Shown here one piece after another: positions 32,991 to 41,085 of a stretch of 41,085 bases of DNA. Every line of letters begins with the position of its first letter. Within the stretch, counting starts at the first letter, position 1. Under the pieces are notes generated by a model that saw only the letters and a list, made by a program, of their open reading frames with translations, ran no database searches and was not told where the DNA came from. A program made the translations under genes and the position numbers. Source of the DNA: Acidobacteriota bacterium (GTDB lineage Bacteria; Acidobacteriota; Vicinamibacteria; Vicinamibacterales; 2-12-FULL-66-21); NCBI GenBank assembly GCA_003222675.1, contig QHWT01000098.1, forward strand, positions 18,406 to 59,490. Reading direction: 5' to 3'.

Positions 32991-33776
32991 ATGGCAACGG
33001 CCGTTTCACGTTTGCTCGGACGCCCAGTCTGGTACGAATTGATGACGACGGACACTGCAGCCGCCGAGATGTTCTACAAGAATGTGGTTGGTTGGACGTC
33101 TGCGCCATTTGAAGGCTCGCCCACTCCCTACACGGTATTCAAGCGGGGCGGTCAGGTGCAGGTGGCGGGGCTGATGTCAAGGCCCGCCGGCATGAACATG
33201 CCTCCATTTTGGGCCATGTATGTCGGCGTCCCGAAGCTCGAGGATGCCGTGACTCAGATCAAGCGACTCGGCGGAGGCGAGCTGTCGCCCGTCATCGACG
33301 TGCCGACGGTAGGCCGCATGCAGATGATGAAGGACCCGCAAGGCGCCGCGTTCTACATCATTCAGCCATCGTCGAATGAGGAGCGCCCCGAGACGGCGCC
33401 GGAAGTGGGCGAAGCTTCGTGGCACGAGCTGATGACCACCGACGCACCCGCGGCGATGAAGTTCTATAGCCAGATCTTCCAGTGGCAGCCCAGCGAAACG
33501 ATGGATATGGGCCCGTTGGGCAAGTACTACATGTTCAATCGGCCTCACGGAATGATCGGCGGCATGATGAACAAGCCTCCCGCAATGGCGCAAGTCCCCC
33601 CTCACTGGATGATCTATTTTCGCGTGCCCGACATCAACGCAGCGGTCGAACGCGTCAAAAAGAACGGCGGCAACATCCTCAATGGACCGATGGAAGTTCC
33701 CGGCGGCGACTGGGTGGTGAATGCGATGGATCCCCAGGGCGCCGCCTTCTCATTGCACACAAAAAAGGCGCAGTAG
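32991..33776 (+). CDS. Two-domain VOC family protein (glyoxalase/dioxygenase-like)
   Basis: The protein has 261 residues with two tandem VOC units. Unit one begins RPVWYELMTTDTAAAEMFYK and unit two EASWHELMTTDAPAAMKFYS. Each ends with a DPQGAAF block. Conserved His/Glu positions at the start of unit two (WHEL) are partly replaced in unit one (WYEL), so metal binding may be confined to one site. A strong AGGAGG lies 8 bases before ATG 32991. An upstream in-frame ATG at 32751 is rejected because the extension is not protein-like. The gene is followed by another VOC gene after 16 bases. Confidence 0.9.
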   Translation: MATAVSRLLGRPVWYELMTTDTAAAEMFYKNVVGWTSAPFEGSPTPYTVFKRGGQVQVAGLMSRPAGMNMPPFWAMYVGVPKLEDAVTQIKRLGGGELSPVIDVPTVGRMQMMKDPQGAAFYIIQPSSNEERPETAPEVGEASWHELMTTDAPAAMKFYSQIFQWQPSETMDMGPLGKYYMFNRPHGMIGGMMNKPPAMAQVPPHWMIYFRVPDINAAVERVKKNGGNILNGPMEVPGGDWVVNAMDPQGAAFSLHTKKAQ

Positions 33777-33792
33777 CGCAGGAGGCGGGATC

Positions 33793-34191
33793 ATGGCGAC
33801 AACCCTCGACACTCGTCTGAAGGCGAAGACCGTCTCGCCGACCTTCACCGTCGACAACCTTCAGCAGAGCGTCACCTTTTTCGAGAGGCTGGGCTTTGGG
33901 ATCGAAGAACGATGGGAAGAGAATGGGGTCCTGCTTGGCGTGATGTTGCGAGCAGGCGAGGCGACAATCAATCTCAGTCAGGACGACTGGAAGAAGGGTC
34001 GTGACCGGCAGAAAGGTGTGGGCGTGCGCCTCGTCATCGGAACGACCCAGAACATCGATCAGCTCGCAGCTGAAGCCAGGAAGGCGGGGATCGCGCCCGA
34101 CGCGGAGCCGCACGACACTCCATGGGGCAGCCGTGCGTTCGAGGTGACCGAGCCGAGCGGATTCAAACTCACGATCGCTTCCGAAAAATGA
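33793..34191 (+). CDS. Single-domain VOC family protein
   Basis: The protein has 132 residues from ATG 33793, with GGAGG 8 bases upstream. It reads SPTFTVDNLQQSVTFFERLG, then VLLGVMLRAGEATINLSQDD and WGSRAFEVTEPSGFKLTIA, the layout of bleomycin-resistance/glyoxalase-like folds. It probably forms an operon with the preceding two-domain VOC gene. The substrate is unknown. Confidence 0.88.
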   Translation: MATTLDTRLKAKTVSPTFTVDNLQQSVTFFERLGFGIEERWEENGVLLGVMLRAGEATINLSQDDWKKGRDRQKGVGVRLVIGTTQNIDQLAAEARKAGIAPDAEPHDTPWGSRAFEVTEPSGFKLTIASEK

Positions 34192-34322
34192 TGCTCAGCG
34201 AACGCACGACGTGAAAGGCGGTCGCCGACACCGCGTGTAACAGGAGCTGCTGCAACGTCGGAGCCTCTGTTCGGCGCGTAGAGGCGCTGACAGGATCGAT
34301 CCGCGCCGCCCGGGTAACCACG

Positions 34323-34817
34323 CTACTCGTGACCTAGCGCGATCAGCGGATCGACACGCCGTGCGGCGAGCCAGCCGGCGACCGTCGCCGCCATCGCGAG
34401 CACCAGTGCCGCGACGAGGAATACGCGCGGCTCGGCGGCCAGGTCGAACAGGATGTTGCGGGCAATGCCGGTCACCAGAAGCGCACCGCCTCCGACCATA
34501 GGTTGCCAGCGTTGCCGAGAGAGCCCGGCGCGAAAGCGCGTGAGGTACGCGTCCGTCCGTCCGATCCATTCAGGATGTAGCAGGAAATTCAGGTAGAGCG
34601 CGTGGAACGATGGCGTCTGATTCCGCGCGGTGATCGTGTCGAGTACCAGCCGTTCACGCGCGCGAAGATGGTCCGTCCAGAAAATGTCTCCGAGAATCCG
34701 CGTCATCGCGACGCGCGCGATCAGCTCATCGTGTTGCGCGAACTTCTCGGCGCGGTAGTCGTCGATGATCGCGAACAGCAGCCCATCGAACCCATCGACA
34801 ACGGGGTACTCGAACAC
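34323..34817 (-). pseudogene. Chimeric remnant: unknown domain joined to the tail of an ADOP permease
   Basis: The last 50 residues (ARNILFDLAAEPRVFLVAAL and GWLAARRVDPLIALGHE) are the C-terminal helix and conserved tail of an ADOP/MacB-type ABC permease. The first 110 residues (FEYPVVDGFDGLLFAIIDDY, GDIFWTDHLRARERLVLDTI and HPEWIGRTDAYLTRF) belong to a different soluble protein that I do not recognise. No start with a ribosome-binding site is evident; the first possible codon is GTG 34817 and a TAA lies about ten codons upstream. The joint suggests that a large deletion removed most of the permease and fused its end to a neighbour. Confidence 0.65.
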
Positions 34818-35047
34818 GCGTCGAAAGTCGTTCGGGTGTTAGCCCGGTATTATCCCGAAATTGTTGGGTGGTTTCCGAGACGATCCGGATCGCAAAAATA
34901 GGCGCGGTTTTATTGATAAAAAATGGTGAGCCTAACGTTCGCCGGTTGGAACCAAGTCACGACCCTGCTGCTCCGGATCCAAGCGCTGCGACAGGCTGGG
35001 TAGATCGGGCGGAGGCGCTCCGGTCGGTCACTTGCCTGGACGCAGAT

Positions 35048-36025
35048 TCATTGCCGAGGGCGGCTGCGTTCAACGTTCGCGCGCGTAGCGCAAAGAGGGA
35101 CATCGTGTCCTCTGGCTGTCTCCACGACAGTCCGGATCGCGTCCACCACGACCTCTGGTTGGTCGATCGACACGACGTGACCGGACTCTTGAGCGAGCAT
35201 CAGACATCCTCGTTCTGACAGCGAGGCTTGATCTCGTTGCAATTGTCGCCAATTCTCGTCGGCTCCTCGGCCACCGGTGATGACGAGAACAGGGATGGTG
35301 AGCTTGCGGCGCGAGCTCCTGACTTCCGAGGCGCTCTGCCGAATATGAATGATTTCGTCAGCCGCCGTCTGGTATCCGGCTGCGCGGAAACTCGTCGCCC
35401 GCGCGAATTGCCGCACTGATGGAGCCAGCGATTCGATTCTCTGGCCGAACGATACGCCGAACAGCCGGAGGACGCCGATCGTCGACAGCAGAGGAACAAA
35501 TCGCGCCATCTGGGGCACTTCATGTGCCTGGTCTTCGTGGGAGGCATCCACGAGCACGAGACCTGCGGCGCGCTCAGGGTGATCGGAAGCGAACACGCGG
35601 ACGTCGAAACCCGCGATGGAGGCCCCCACGAGCACCACACGTCCGCCAATTCCGCTGCGGACGAGGAGTTCGGCCAGCTCGCTCGCGATGCGGCGTGCTG
35701 TCCGCGGCGACGGGCCGGGATCGCTGTAACCCATACCTGCCCGGTCGTAGGAGCAGACACGCGTGAATCGAGCAACATCAGGTTGGACGAAGCCCCAGTC
35801 AGCACTCGAGCCGCCGAGTCCCGTGTCGAGGATGACAGCAGGCGCGCCGTCCCCGGTGCACCACAGATGCAGCCTGTACCCTCCGATGTCGACGAGATGT
35901 CCGGGAGGCGGAGTCGCCGCCAGCTCCTTTCGAGTCGCAAGCCATTGGTACGTGGCGCCGGAGAGTGCGGCAACGATGAGGAACGCGCCCAGCACGACGA
36001 AAATGCGCATCGTCCAGCGCCACAT
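35048..36025 (-). CDS. Membrane-anchored alpha/beta hydrolase
   Basis: The protein has 325 residues from ATG 36025 (MWRWTMRIFVVLGAFL), preceded by GGGAG at good spacing. An N-terminal membrane anchor is followed by a hydrolase fold with IDIGGYRLHLWCTG, GLGGSSADWGFVQ, CSYDRAGMGYSDPG and the nucleophile elbow LVGASIAGFDVRVF. The late catalytic His lies in ESGHVVSIDQPE. An in-frame ATG at 36064 is less likely. It is intact. The substrate is unknown; related proteins are annotated as lactonase- or haloperoxidase-like. Confidence 0.88.
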   Translation of the reverse strand: MWRWTMRIFVVLGAFLIVAALSGATYQWLATRKELAATPPPGHLVDIGGYRLHLWCTGDGAPAVILDTGLGGSSADWGFVQPDVARFTRVCSYDRAGMGYSDPGPSPRTARRIASELAELLVRSGIGGRVVLVGASIAGFDVRVFASDHPERAAGLVLVDASHEDQAHEVPQMARFVPLLSTIGVLRLFGVSFGQRIESLAPSVRQFARATSFRAAGYQTAADEIIHIRQSASEVRSSRRKLTIPVLVITGGRGADENWRQLQRDQASLSERGCLMLAQESGHVVSIDQPEVVVDAIRTVVETARGHDVPLCATRANVERSRPRQ

Positions 36026-36308
36026 GTCGACACTCCCGTCAAATCGTGCGCTCAGCCGGCTCACTCACGTGATGAGTGGATTTCCAATTTGCACTGGGCG
36101 GACCAAAGCGTCAACCTGCGCGGTCGCGAGCGTACGAATCGCTCAATCCCGCTGGTTCGATTACTGTCTGCGGTCGCCGCGTTCGTGGACGTAAGGTATT
36201 GAGGACACAAAGGGCTGATATGGTGACCCTCAAAATTTCGGCAGTTGGAACCGCGTCGTCCCCTGGTTGCGAGCCGTGGATGGACTCAGGCGTGCGGCTT
36301 GAGTGGAC

Positions 36309-36628
36309 TCACCGGTCCCTGTCAGGCCCGGCGTCAGCTTCGAGGTGACGCTGGTAGTCCATCCTGTCGTGGAGCACACGGACGACAAGGATGCGTGACT
36401 GGTCGGCTTCGAAGAACACGCAGTGGCGGCCACTGGTAGCCATCTGCAGGCCAGGTCGGAGGTCGTCGCGGTTGCGGCTGGCGACGGTGCCCGGCGAGGA
36501 GTCCTTTCATGGTATCGCGCAGAGCCGACGTGTACTGAGCCGTGATCGGGACCCCACGTCCTTTGGGAATAGCGGCGTATCGATTTCAGATCCGCGCGGA
36601 CGATCTCTGTGAGATCGAGGTGCCTCAC
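36309..36628 (-). pseudogene. ParE/RelE-type toxin, frameshifted twice
   Basis: GTG 36628 overlaps the antitoxin stop. The frame gives LTEIVRADLKSIRRYSQRTWG, a typical ParE start. It is then lost near 36540; QYTSALRDTMKGLLAG continues in a second frame and TVASRNRDDLRPGLQMATSG in a third. The last piece ends RILVVRVLHDRMDYQRHLEA. Joined together these make a normal ParE of about 100 residues. The toxin therefore appears inactivated while its antitoxin stays intact, a common outcome when the module decays. Confidence 0.85.
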
Positions 36629-36873
36629 AGGTCGGCGAGGAGAGCGTCGATCTCGTCGTTGTTCTCCAGTCGAATCACTTTGCCGGCTGCAGCGTCTTCG
36701 TATCCCCGCTCGATAGCGTCCGTCAGGCGGGCGCGCTTGATCTCTGCGACATCGTCGCGCGCCTGCATCAGGCGGAGAGCGTCCGCGACAACCTCATCCT
36801 CGGTGCTGTAGTGGCCCTCGTCGACCTTTCGGCGGACCAGCGCCTCGAGACTCTTCGGAATGGTTACATCCAT
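36625..36873 (-). CDS. ParD-type ribbon-helix-helix antitoxin
   Basis: The protein has 82 residues from ATG 36873 (MDVTIPKSLEALVRRKVDEG), with the ParD blocks YSTEDEVVADALRLMQARD and IERGYEDAAAGKVIRLEN. The N-terminal strand-helix-helix would bind operator DNA and the C-terminal part would bind ParE. A longer frame to 36933 lacks support. It overlaps the broken toxin by four bases (GTGA). Confidence 0.87.
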   Translation of the reverse strand: MDVTIPKSLEALVRRKVDEGHYSTEDEVVADALRLMQARDDVAEIKRARLTDAIERGYEDAAAGKVIRLENNDEIDALLADL

Positions 36874-36929
36874 GCGTAGCGCTCCACTGACGACGGTAGC
36901 ACGCCTCAATTGTGCCCTTGACCCAGCCC

Positions 36930-39541
36930 TCACTCCATCCGAAGCGCAACGAGGGGATCAACGGATGACGCACGACGAGCTGGGCCGAACGCAGCGGCAA
37001 GCCCTGCGATCGAAAGCACCAGCACAACGCCTCCGTAGACCCTTGGATCGTGCGGTTGTACTTCGAAAAGGAATGCGCGCACCAGCCCGGAAAGACCCCA
37101 CGCGCCGATCAATCCGATGGCAAGGCCCACCATCATCGTAAGCAACGCGCTTCCGAGGACGGACCTGAGGATCGTCCAGGGCAGAGCACCCAACGCCATT
37201 CGAATCCCGATCTCCTGTGTTCGCTGGCTCACGACGTAAGCCATCACGCCGTAAATCCCCACACTCGCAATGCTCAACCCGAGAACCCCGAAGAGCGCGA
37301 GGAGCATCATGTTGAACCGCCGCTGTGCCACCAACGCATCGAAGTAGTAACTGAGGGAGTGTTCGTCAAGCCGCGTCGGCAACGCATCGGGGAACTCGGA
37401 CCAGATAGCCTGCCTGACCGCGGGAAAGATTCCCTCGGCGCCTGAGGCTGTCCGAATAACCAGCGTCGCGCCGAAGACTCGACTCTGCGCAATTGGGACG
37501 AACGCCTGCGTTCGCCAGCCGCTTTCGGGGCCGTCCTGGCGGATGTCTCCAACCACGCCGACGACTGTACGATTGCCAGCGAGCCGGACGACTCTTCCGA
37601 CAGCGTCCTCTCCCGGGAAATACCGTGCGGCGGCTGCCTGGTTGAGAATGACGACTGGTTCGCTGTTCTGGCTACCGGGGAAATCTGATTCAGGGCGATA
37701 TCTGTGTTCCGTGGCAGGTCGCGGCCCGGAATCCCGAATTCTACTGTCCGGAGATCGCCGCGTAGTGGCAATCCGCCGCCAGTAAGTGAGGCAACCTCCA
37801 CACCGGGGAGTGCACGCACACGGCCGAGAACATTTATCAGCAACTGACGATTCCGCTGCGCAGCTTGCTGGATGTCAGCCGGCAACTCGAGAACGCGCAC
37901 CTGGACGGTCAGCACGTCGTCAGGATCGAGACCGAGATCTACGTTCATCACTCGAGCAAAGCTTGCCAGAAACAGTCCCGATCCGACGAGAAGCACGACG
38001 GCGAGCGCGACCTCTGCGATCACGAGGGTCGACCGAAGAACTTTGGTGCGGAGACTCGCGGTGCTCAAGCGCTCTGCCTGATTCAGCACACGTGCGACGG
38101 TCGGCCGCGAGAACTTCACGACCGGCGCCATGCCGAACGCGACGCCTGTCACCAGAGCCAAGATCCCCGTGGTTGCAAGGACCCGGAGATCTACGGCAAT
38201 AGTGGCCGCGCGGGGCACCTCGGCCGGAATAGTCGATCGAAGGATCTCTACTCCCCACCAGGCCACGGCGGCACCCAGCGCAGCTCCCGCCAGAGAGAGA
38301 ATGATGCTCTCGAGCAGCAGGACACGCGACAAGTCCCAGCGCGACGCACCGAGAGCCGACCGAATTCCGAGCTCGCGGATGCGATGAGTCGCCCGCACCA
38401 GCATGAGATTGGCAAGATTGACGCAGGCGATCAGAAGGACGAACGACACCGCAGCCAATAGCATGATCATCCAGGTGCGCACGCCACGAGTTACGAGCTC
38501 TTGCAGCGGTTCGACCTTGGCCACCCGGTCCGTAAACCAGCGCGGCGTCTCGGCCGCAAGGTTCGCGGTGATCTGATTCATCCGAGCCTGAGCGCGCTCG
38601 ATCGACACGCCATCGCGGAGCCGGCCGATGACGTGAAGGTTGTAGCCGTAGCTATTGCCGCGAACGCGGTCGCCGCTGCTGAATATGTACGGAACCCACA
38701 CATCGGCGGGTTCTTTGACGCCAAGGACATACGTATCCACAGGGTACGAAAAGCCTGGCGGCATCACGCCCACGACTTCGAACGACGCTAGCTGCCCGGG
38801 AAGCCGGGCGCCGATGACATCGGGACTTCCACCAAATCTTCGTTGCCATAAGGCGTAGCTGATCACGGCGACGCGCCCTCCGCGGTCAACTTCATCTTCG
38901 CTGGCGAACCCACGCCCAAGAACCGGTTGGGTTCGCAGCACCGAAAAGAAGTCTGCGGTGACGCGTTGGGCTCGAAGGTTCTCCGGAAGGACGTCCCCCT
39001 GCCGCCTTAGGCCGATCTCGGCGTAGCCCACGGCCGCCAGACCTGTAAAGACGTCCTGTTGATCCCTCCAATCCAGGAAATTCTGAGGAGCGGCGAGGTT
39101 CAACGACGACGGTGAGCTGCCTTTGACGTTGAACTCGCCGACGGCGACAAGCCGGTCGCTCTCGGGGAACGGCAGCCCGCGGAGAATTACCGCGTCCACC
39201 ACGGAGAAGATCGCGGTTGTTGCACCGATGCTCAGCGTCAGCACCGCGAGCGCCACGCTCGTGAACGCCGGTGTCCGTCGCAGCGAACGGACGGCATGGC
39301 GAGCGTCGCGCCAAAGCAGGTCGAGCCAGATCGTGCGGACTTCATGCACCGACTGTGTCACCTGTGTCAGACCACCGAGATCGCGCAGCGCCGTCCGTCT
39401 CGCCTCGACGGGAGATACCCCACGGCTTACGTGCGCCTCGATATCCTGATCGATGTGAAATCGGAGTTCGTCGTCTACTTCGGCACTGATTCTGCGGCGT
39501 CCAGCGATTCCCCGAACACAGGCGACGAGTCGTGCGAACAT
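36930..39541 (-). pseudogene. ADOP/MacB-type ABC transporter permease, broken by internal deletion with frameshift
   Basis: The N-terminal part from ATG 39541 (MFARLVACVRGIAGRRRISA) shows the prefix domain of ADOP permeases (DDELRFHIDQDIEAHVSRGV) and a first FtsX core (AFTSVALAVLTLSIGATTAI). A MacB-like periplasmic domain and a second core (LIACVNLANLMLVRATHRIR) follow. The frame is lost after DIALNQISP at about 37685. It resumes in another frame with NSEPVVILNQAAAARYFPG and runs to the final core and the tail VDPLVALRME. About 22 residues usual after NQISP (a YF..GIPL..GR block) are missing. Such permeases often work with PadR regulators; none is seen here. Confidence 0.88.
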
Positions 39542-39555
39542 GCTGGAAACTCCAT

Positions 39556-39572
39556 GCTGACGAACGGTCAGC
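39556..39572. promoter_or_regulatory. Inverted repeat just upstream of the ADOP permease start
   Basis: GCTGAC-GAACG-GTCAGC has perfect six-base arms around a five-base centre. It lies 15 bases before the permease ATG, close to or inside the ribosome-binding region. Its position suits an operator or a small RNA hairpin that blocks translation. No regulator can be assigned. Confidence 0.5.
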
Positions 39573-39921
39573 CTGCCTGCAGAATCCTTTTCATGGAAAG
39601 AAATATGGAAGTCTTTCTCTCGGAGGTCAAGAGGAATGTTTCGCGTTTGGCTCCGAGGGGCCGGCTCGAATCAGTCTGGGAACGCGCTGCGGCATGGCGA
39701 TGTGAGGCGGACACTTGCCGGCCTCAAGAGTTGGGCGTATGAGATCCGAAGCAGTCATCGGTCGGCTGCGGCCCCGTGCGTCGTATCAGTACGCGGACTG
39801 AACCCACCGTTCGGCTCGAATAGGTCGAGCGCGCAGCACATGTCGTCACGAAAGCCAACGGCATGCCGTCGACCAGTGCGGTGCGCGTGTGTTAATATCG
39901 GGAGTTGCGCATTCCTGACGT
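39573..39921. other. Gene-free stretch between the permease promoter and tRNA-Lys
   Basis: No convincing gene is present. Short rightward frames at 39636-39959 and 39296-39742 are antisense or composition-driven. The upstream promoter of the permease should lie in the AT-richer part around 39585-39620. No PadR gene was found. Confidence 0.5.
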
Positions 39922-39997
39922 GGGCCGCTAGCTCAATTGGCAGAGCAGCAGACTCTTAATCTGCGGGTTATAGGTTCGATTCCTATGCGGCTCACCA
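39922..39997 (+). tRNA. tRNA-Lys (anticodon CTT)
   Basis: The full cloverleaf has acceptor GGGCCGC with GCGGCTC (one G-T pair), anticodon loop CTCTTAA (CTT), T loop GTTCGATTC and encoded CCA. The convergent integrase reading frame runs antisense into it, marking it as the attachment site. Confidence 0.95.
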
Positions 39998-40908
39998 ACA
40001 CTTTTCTGCACTTTCACCCTCTCATTTTCGGCGTCCGGTTGCGCGGGGGTTGCGTTCGGTTGCGCCGCGTCGTCGAGCGCATCGACCGCTGACCGATTCC
40101 CCGCAGGAATGAACCGGCCGTAGACGTCCGCCGTGACCTGGATCGACTTGTGGCCCATCTGATCACGGACGTAGGTGAGCGTCGCGCCGCTCCCGAGCAT
40201 CAGCGCCGCGTATGTGTGGCGCAGGCCGTGGAACTTCAGATGCCGGAGGCCTGCGGCGGTCAGGATGCGGCCGTAGACGTGCCGGACGTTCGCCTCGTCG
40301 AGCATGGTGCCGCTCTCAGACGCGAAGACGACCTCCGGCACCGATTCGCCCTTCTTCAGCCACGCGGCTCGCTCCCGTCGGCGCACCTCGAGCAGTTCCG
40401 TCAGCAACTGCGCGCTCATGTCCACGCGGCGCCGCTGATGATTCTTCGGGCTCGTGAGCTTCCCGCGCACGAGATTCCGCTCCACGCGAATAAACCGGCC
40501 GGCGAAATCGAGGTCGCACCAGCGGAGCGCCAGTAGTTCGCCCTGACGCATCCCCGTCCGCAGCGCGCAGAGGAGCAGCGGATACCAGCGCGGGAACTTC
40601 TCGCGCGCGGTCGTGAGCAGTGTCGTCACTTCGTCGCGGCTGAACGGCTCAACATCGGCGATCGGCTCGTCGCCGCGCCGGAGATATCGGCCCATGCGCA
40701 GCGCAGGATTCGCCGGCAGGTGTTCGTCCTCGACTGCGGCCGACAGAATGGTGCTCAGCGTCCGCAGGATGCCCTTGACGGTCGCGAGCTGCAGGGCCTT
40801 CGCGCGACATGCCGCGACGAAATCGCGGCAGTCGCGGCGCCGAATTGACGACACCAGCCGATCGCCGAGCGCCGGCAGCACGTGCGTGTCTAGACACTTT
40901 CTAAGCAT
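39928..40908 (-). CDS. Tyrosine recombinase (integrase) lacking the N-terminal domain, at tRNA-Lys
   Basis: The frame has 326 residues. The core-binding part begins abruptly with LDTHVLPALGDRLVSSIRRR. The catalytic domain has the Arg in ALRTGMRQGELLAL, the HxxR block FHGLRHTYAALML, the later His in MGHKSIQVTADVYG and the Tyr in that block. Relatives carry about 60-70 further N-terminal residues (arm/SAM-like region). Here a TAA lies three codons upstream of ATG 40908, and the tail of another gene ends 27 bases away. The N terminus therefore appears cut off, perhaps by insertion. The C-terminal codons overlap tRNA-Lys. The element it served would extend to the right, beyond the window. Confidence 0.87.
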   Translation of the reverse strand: MLRKCLDTHVLPALGDRLVSSIRRRDCRDFVAACRAKALQLATVKGILRTLSTILSAAVEDEHLPANPALRMGRYLRRGDEPIADVEPFSRDEVTTLLTTAREKFPRWYPLLLCALRTGMRQGELLALRWCDLDFAGRFIRVERNLVRGKLTSPKNHQRRRVDMSAQLLTELLEVRRRERAAWLKKGESVPEVVFASESGTMLDEANVRHVYGRILTAAGLRHLKFHGLRHTYAALMLGSGATLTYVRDQMGHKSIQVTADVYGRFIPAGNRSAVDALDDAAQPNATPAQPDAENERVKVQKSVGEPHRNRTYNPQIKSLLLCQLS

Positions 40909-40935
40909 GAGATCTTACGGGTTGAAGCAAGTTTT

Positions 40936-41085
40936 TTAGGCAGCAAGCGCGGCCTCCGCGTGGAGTTTCTGGATTTCGGCGTCGAGTTGATCGAGGACGA
41001 TGCGAAGGGAGCGCGGCAACGAATCGGTGTCTGGGAGCAGTGCGGACCAGTTCGGCCGGAGGATCCGTAGATAGAGCTTGGCATA
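40936..41085 (-). CDS. C-terminal fragment of an unidentified protein (continues past the window)
   Basis: The minus-strand frame open at the window edge reads YAKLYLRILRPNWSALLPDT, then PRSLRIVLDQLDAEIQKLHA, and stops at TAA 40938. It is clearly protein-like and differs from the competing frame starting at 41084. It resembles ends of some transposases that I remember, but the identification is weak. It lies directly upstream of the truncated integrase, so it may belong to an insertion sequence that removed the integrase N terminus. Confidence 0.55.
   Translation of the reverse strand, partial: YAKLYLRILRPNWSALLPDTDSLPRSLRIVLDQLDAEIQKLHAEAALAA

Overview
The window looks like chromosomal DNA from a high-GC Acidobacteriota, most likely the class Vicinamibacteria. 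This is an inference. It rests on GC-rich codon use, an ADOP-type permease, a ligase-polymerase LigD with Ku, a partner-switching (Rsb) cluster, and repeats whose translation reads RLKAEAT, which I remember from that group. Degenerate 7- and 8-base tandem arrays between genes point the same way. No database search was possible.

Layout. 0.1-3.8 kb: a sugar ABC transporter read leftwards (permease, broken binding protein, ATPase) with a 14-unit heptamer array inside the operon. 3.9-5.6 kb: a secreted alpha/beta hydrolase. 6.1-10.9 kb, leftwards: a TipAS fragment without its DNA-binding domain, a MEDS sensor protein, a GAF histidine kinase, a PHP-type metallohydrolase and a membrane protein. 10.9-16.9 kb, rightwards: a compact stressosome-like operon of hybrid kinase with an N-terminal RsbT-like domain, RsbR, RsbS, RsbT, an RsbX-like phosphatase carrying its own RsbT/RsbW-like ATPase, and a GGDEF diguanylate cyclase. 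tRNA-His follows. 17.0-24.3 kb: a broken ku, a DUF4440 protein, an M56/BlaI pair, an intact ligD, a short-chain dehydrogenase, a small acidic protein and a thioredoxin-like ferredoxin.

From tRNA-Arg(CCG) at 24.4 kb to tRNA-Lys at 39.9 kb the DNA is accessory in character. A decayed tyrosine recombinase abuts the tRNA-Arg. After it come a DUF433/DUF5615 toxin-antitoxin pair, a PA14-GT39 membrane glycosyltransferase with a broken SGNH hydrolase, a PAS kinase with a divergent response regulator, three VOC domains, an alpha/beta hydrolase, ParD with a broken ParE, and a broken ADOP permease. A second tyrosine recombinase, lacking its N-terminal domain, overlaps tRNA-Lys and is followed by the tail of another gene at the right edge.

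Two patterns run through the whole window. First, about ten genes are broken. Several (binding protein, Ku, SGNH hydrolase, MscS, ADOP permease) lack an estimated 10-50 codons from their middle, usually with a frameshift. This is either an unusual microdeletion process or an assembly problem, and re-sequencing would decide. Second, a short palindromic repeat family occurs both between genes and in frame inside ligD, recalling the palindromic elements found in Rickettsia proteins.
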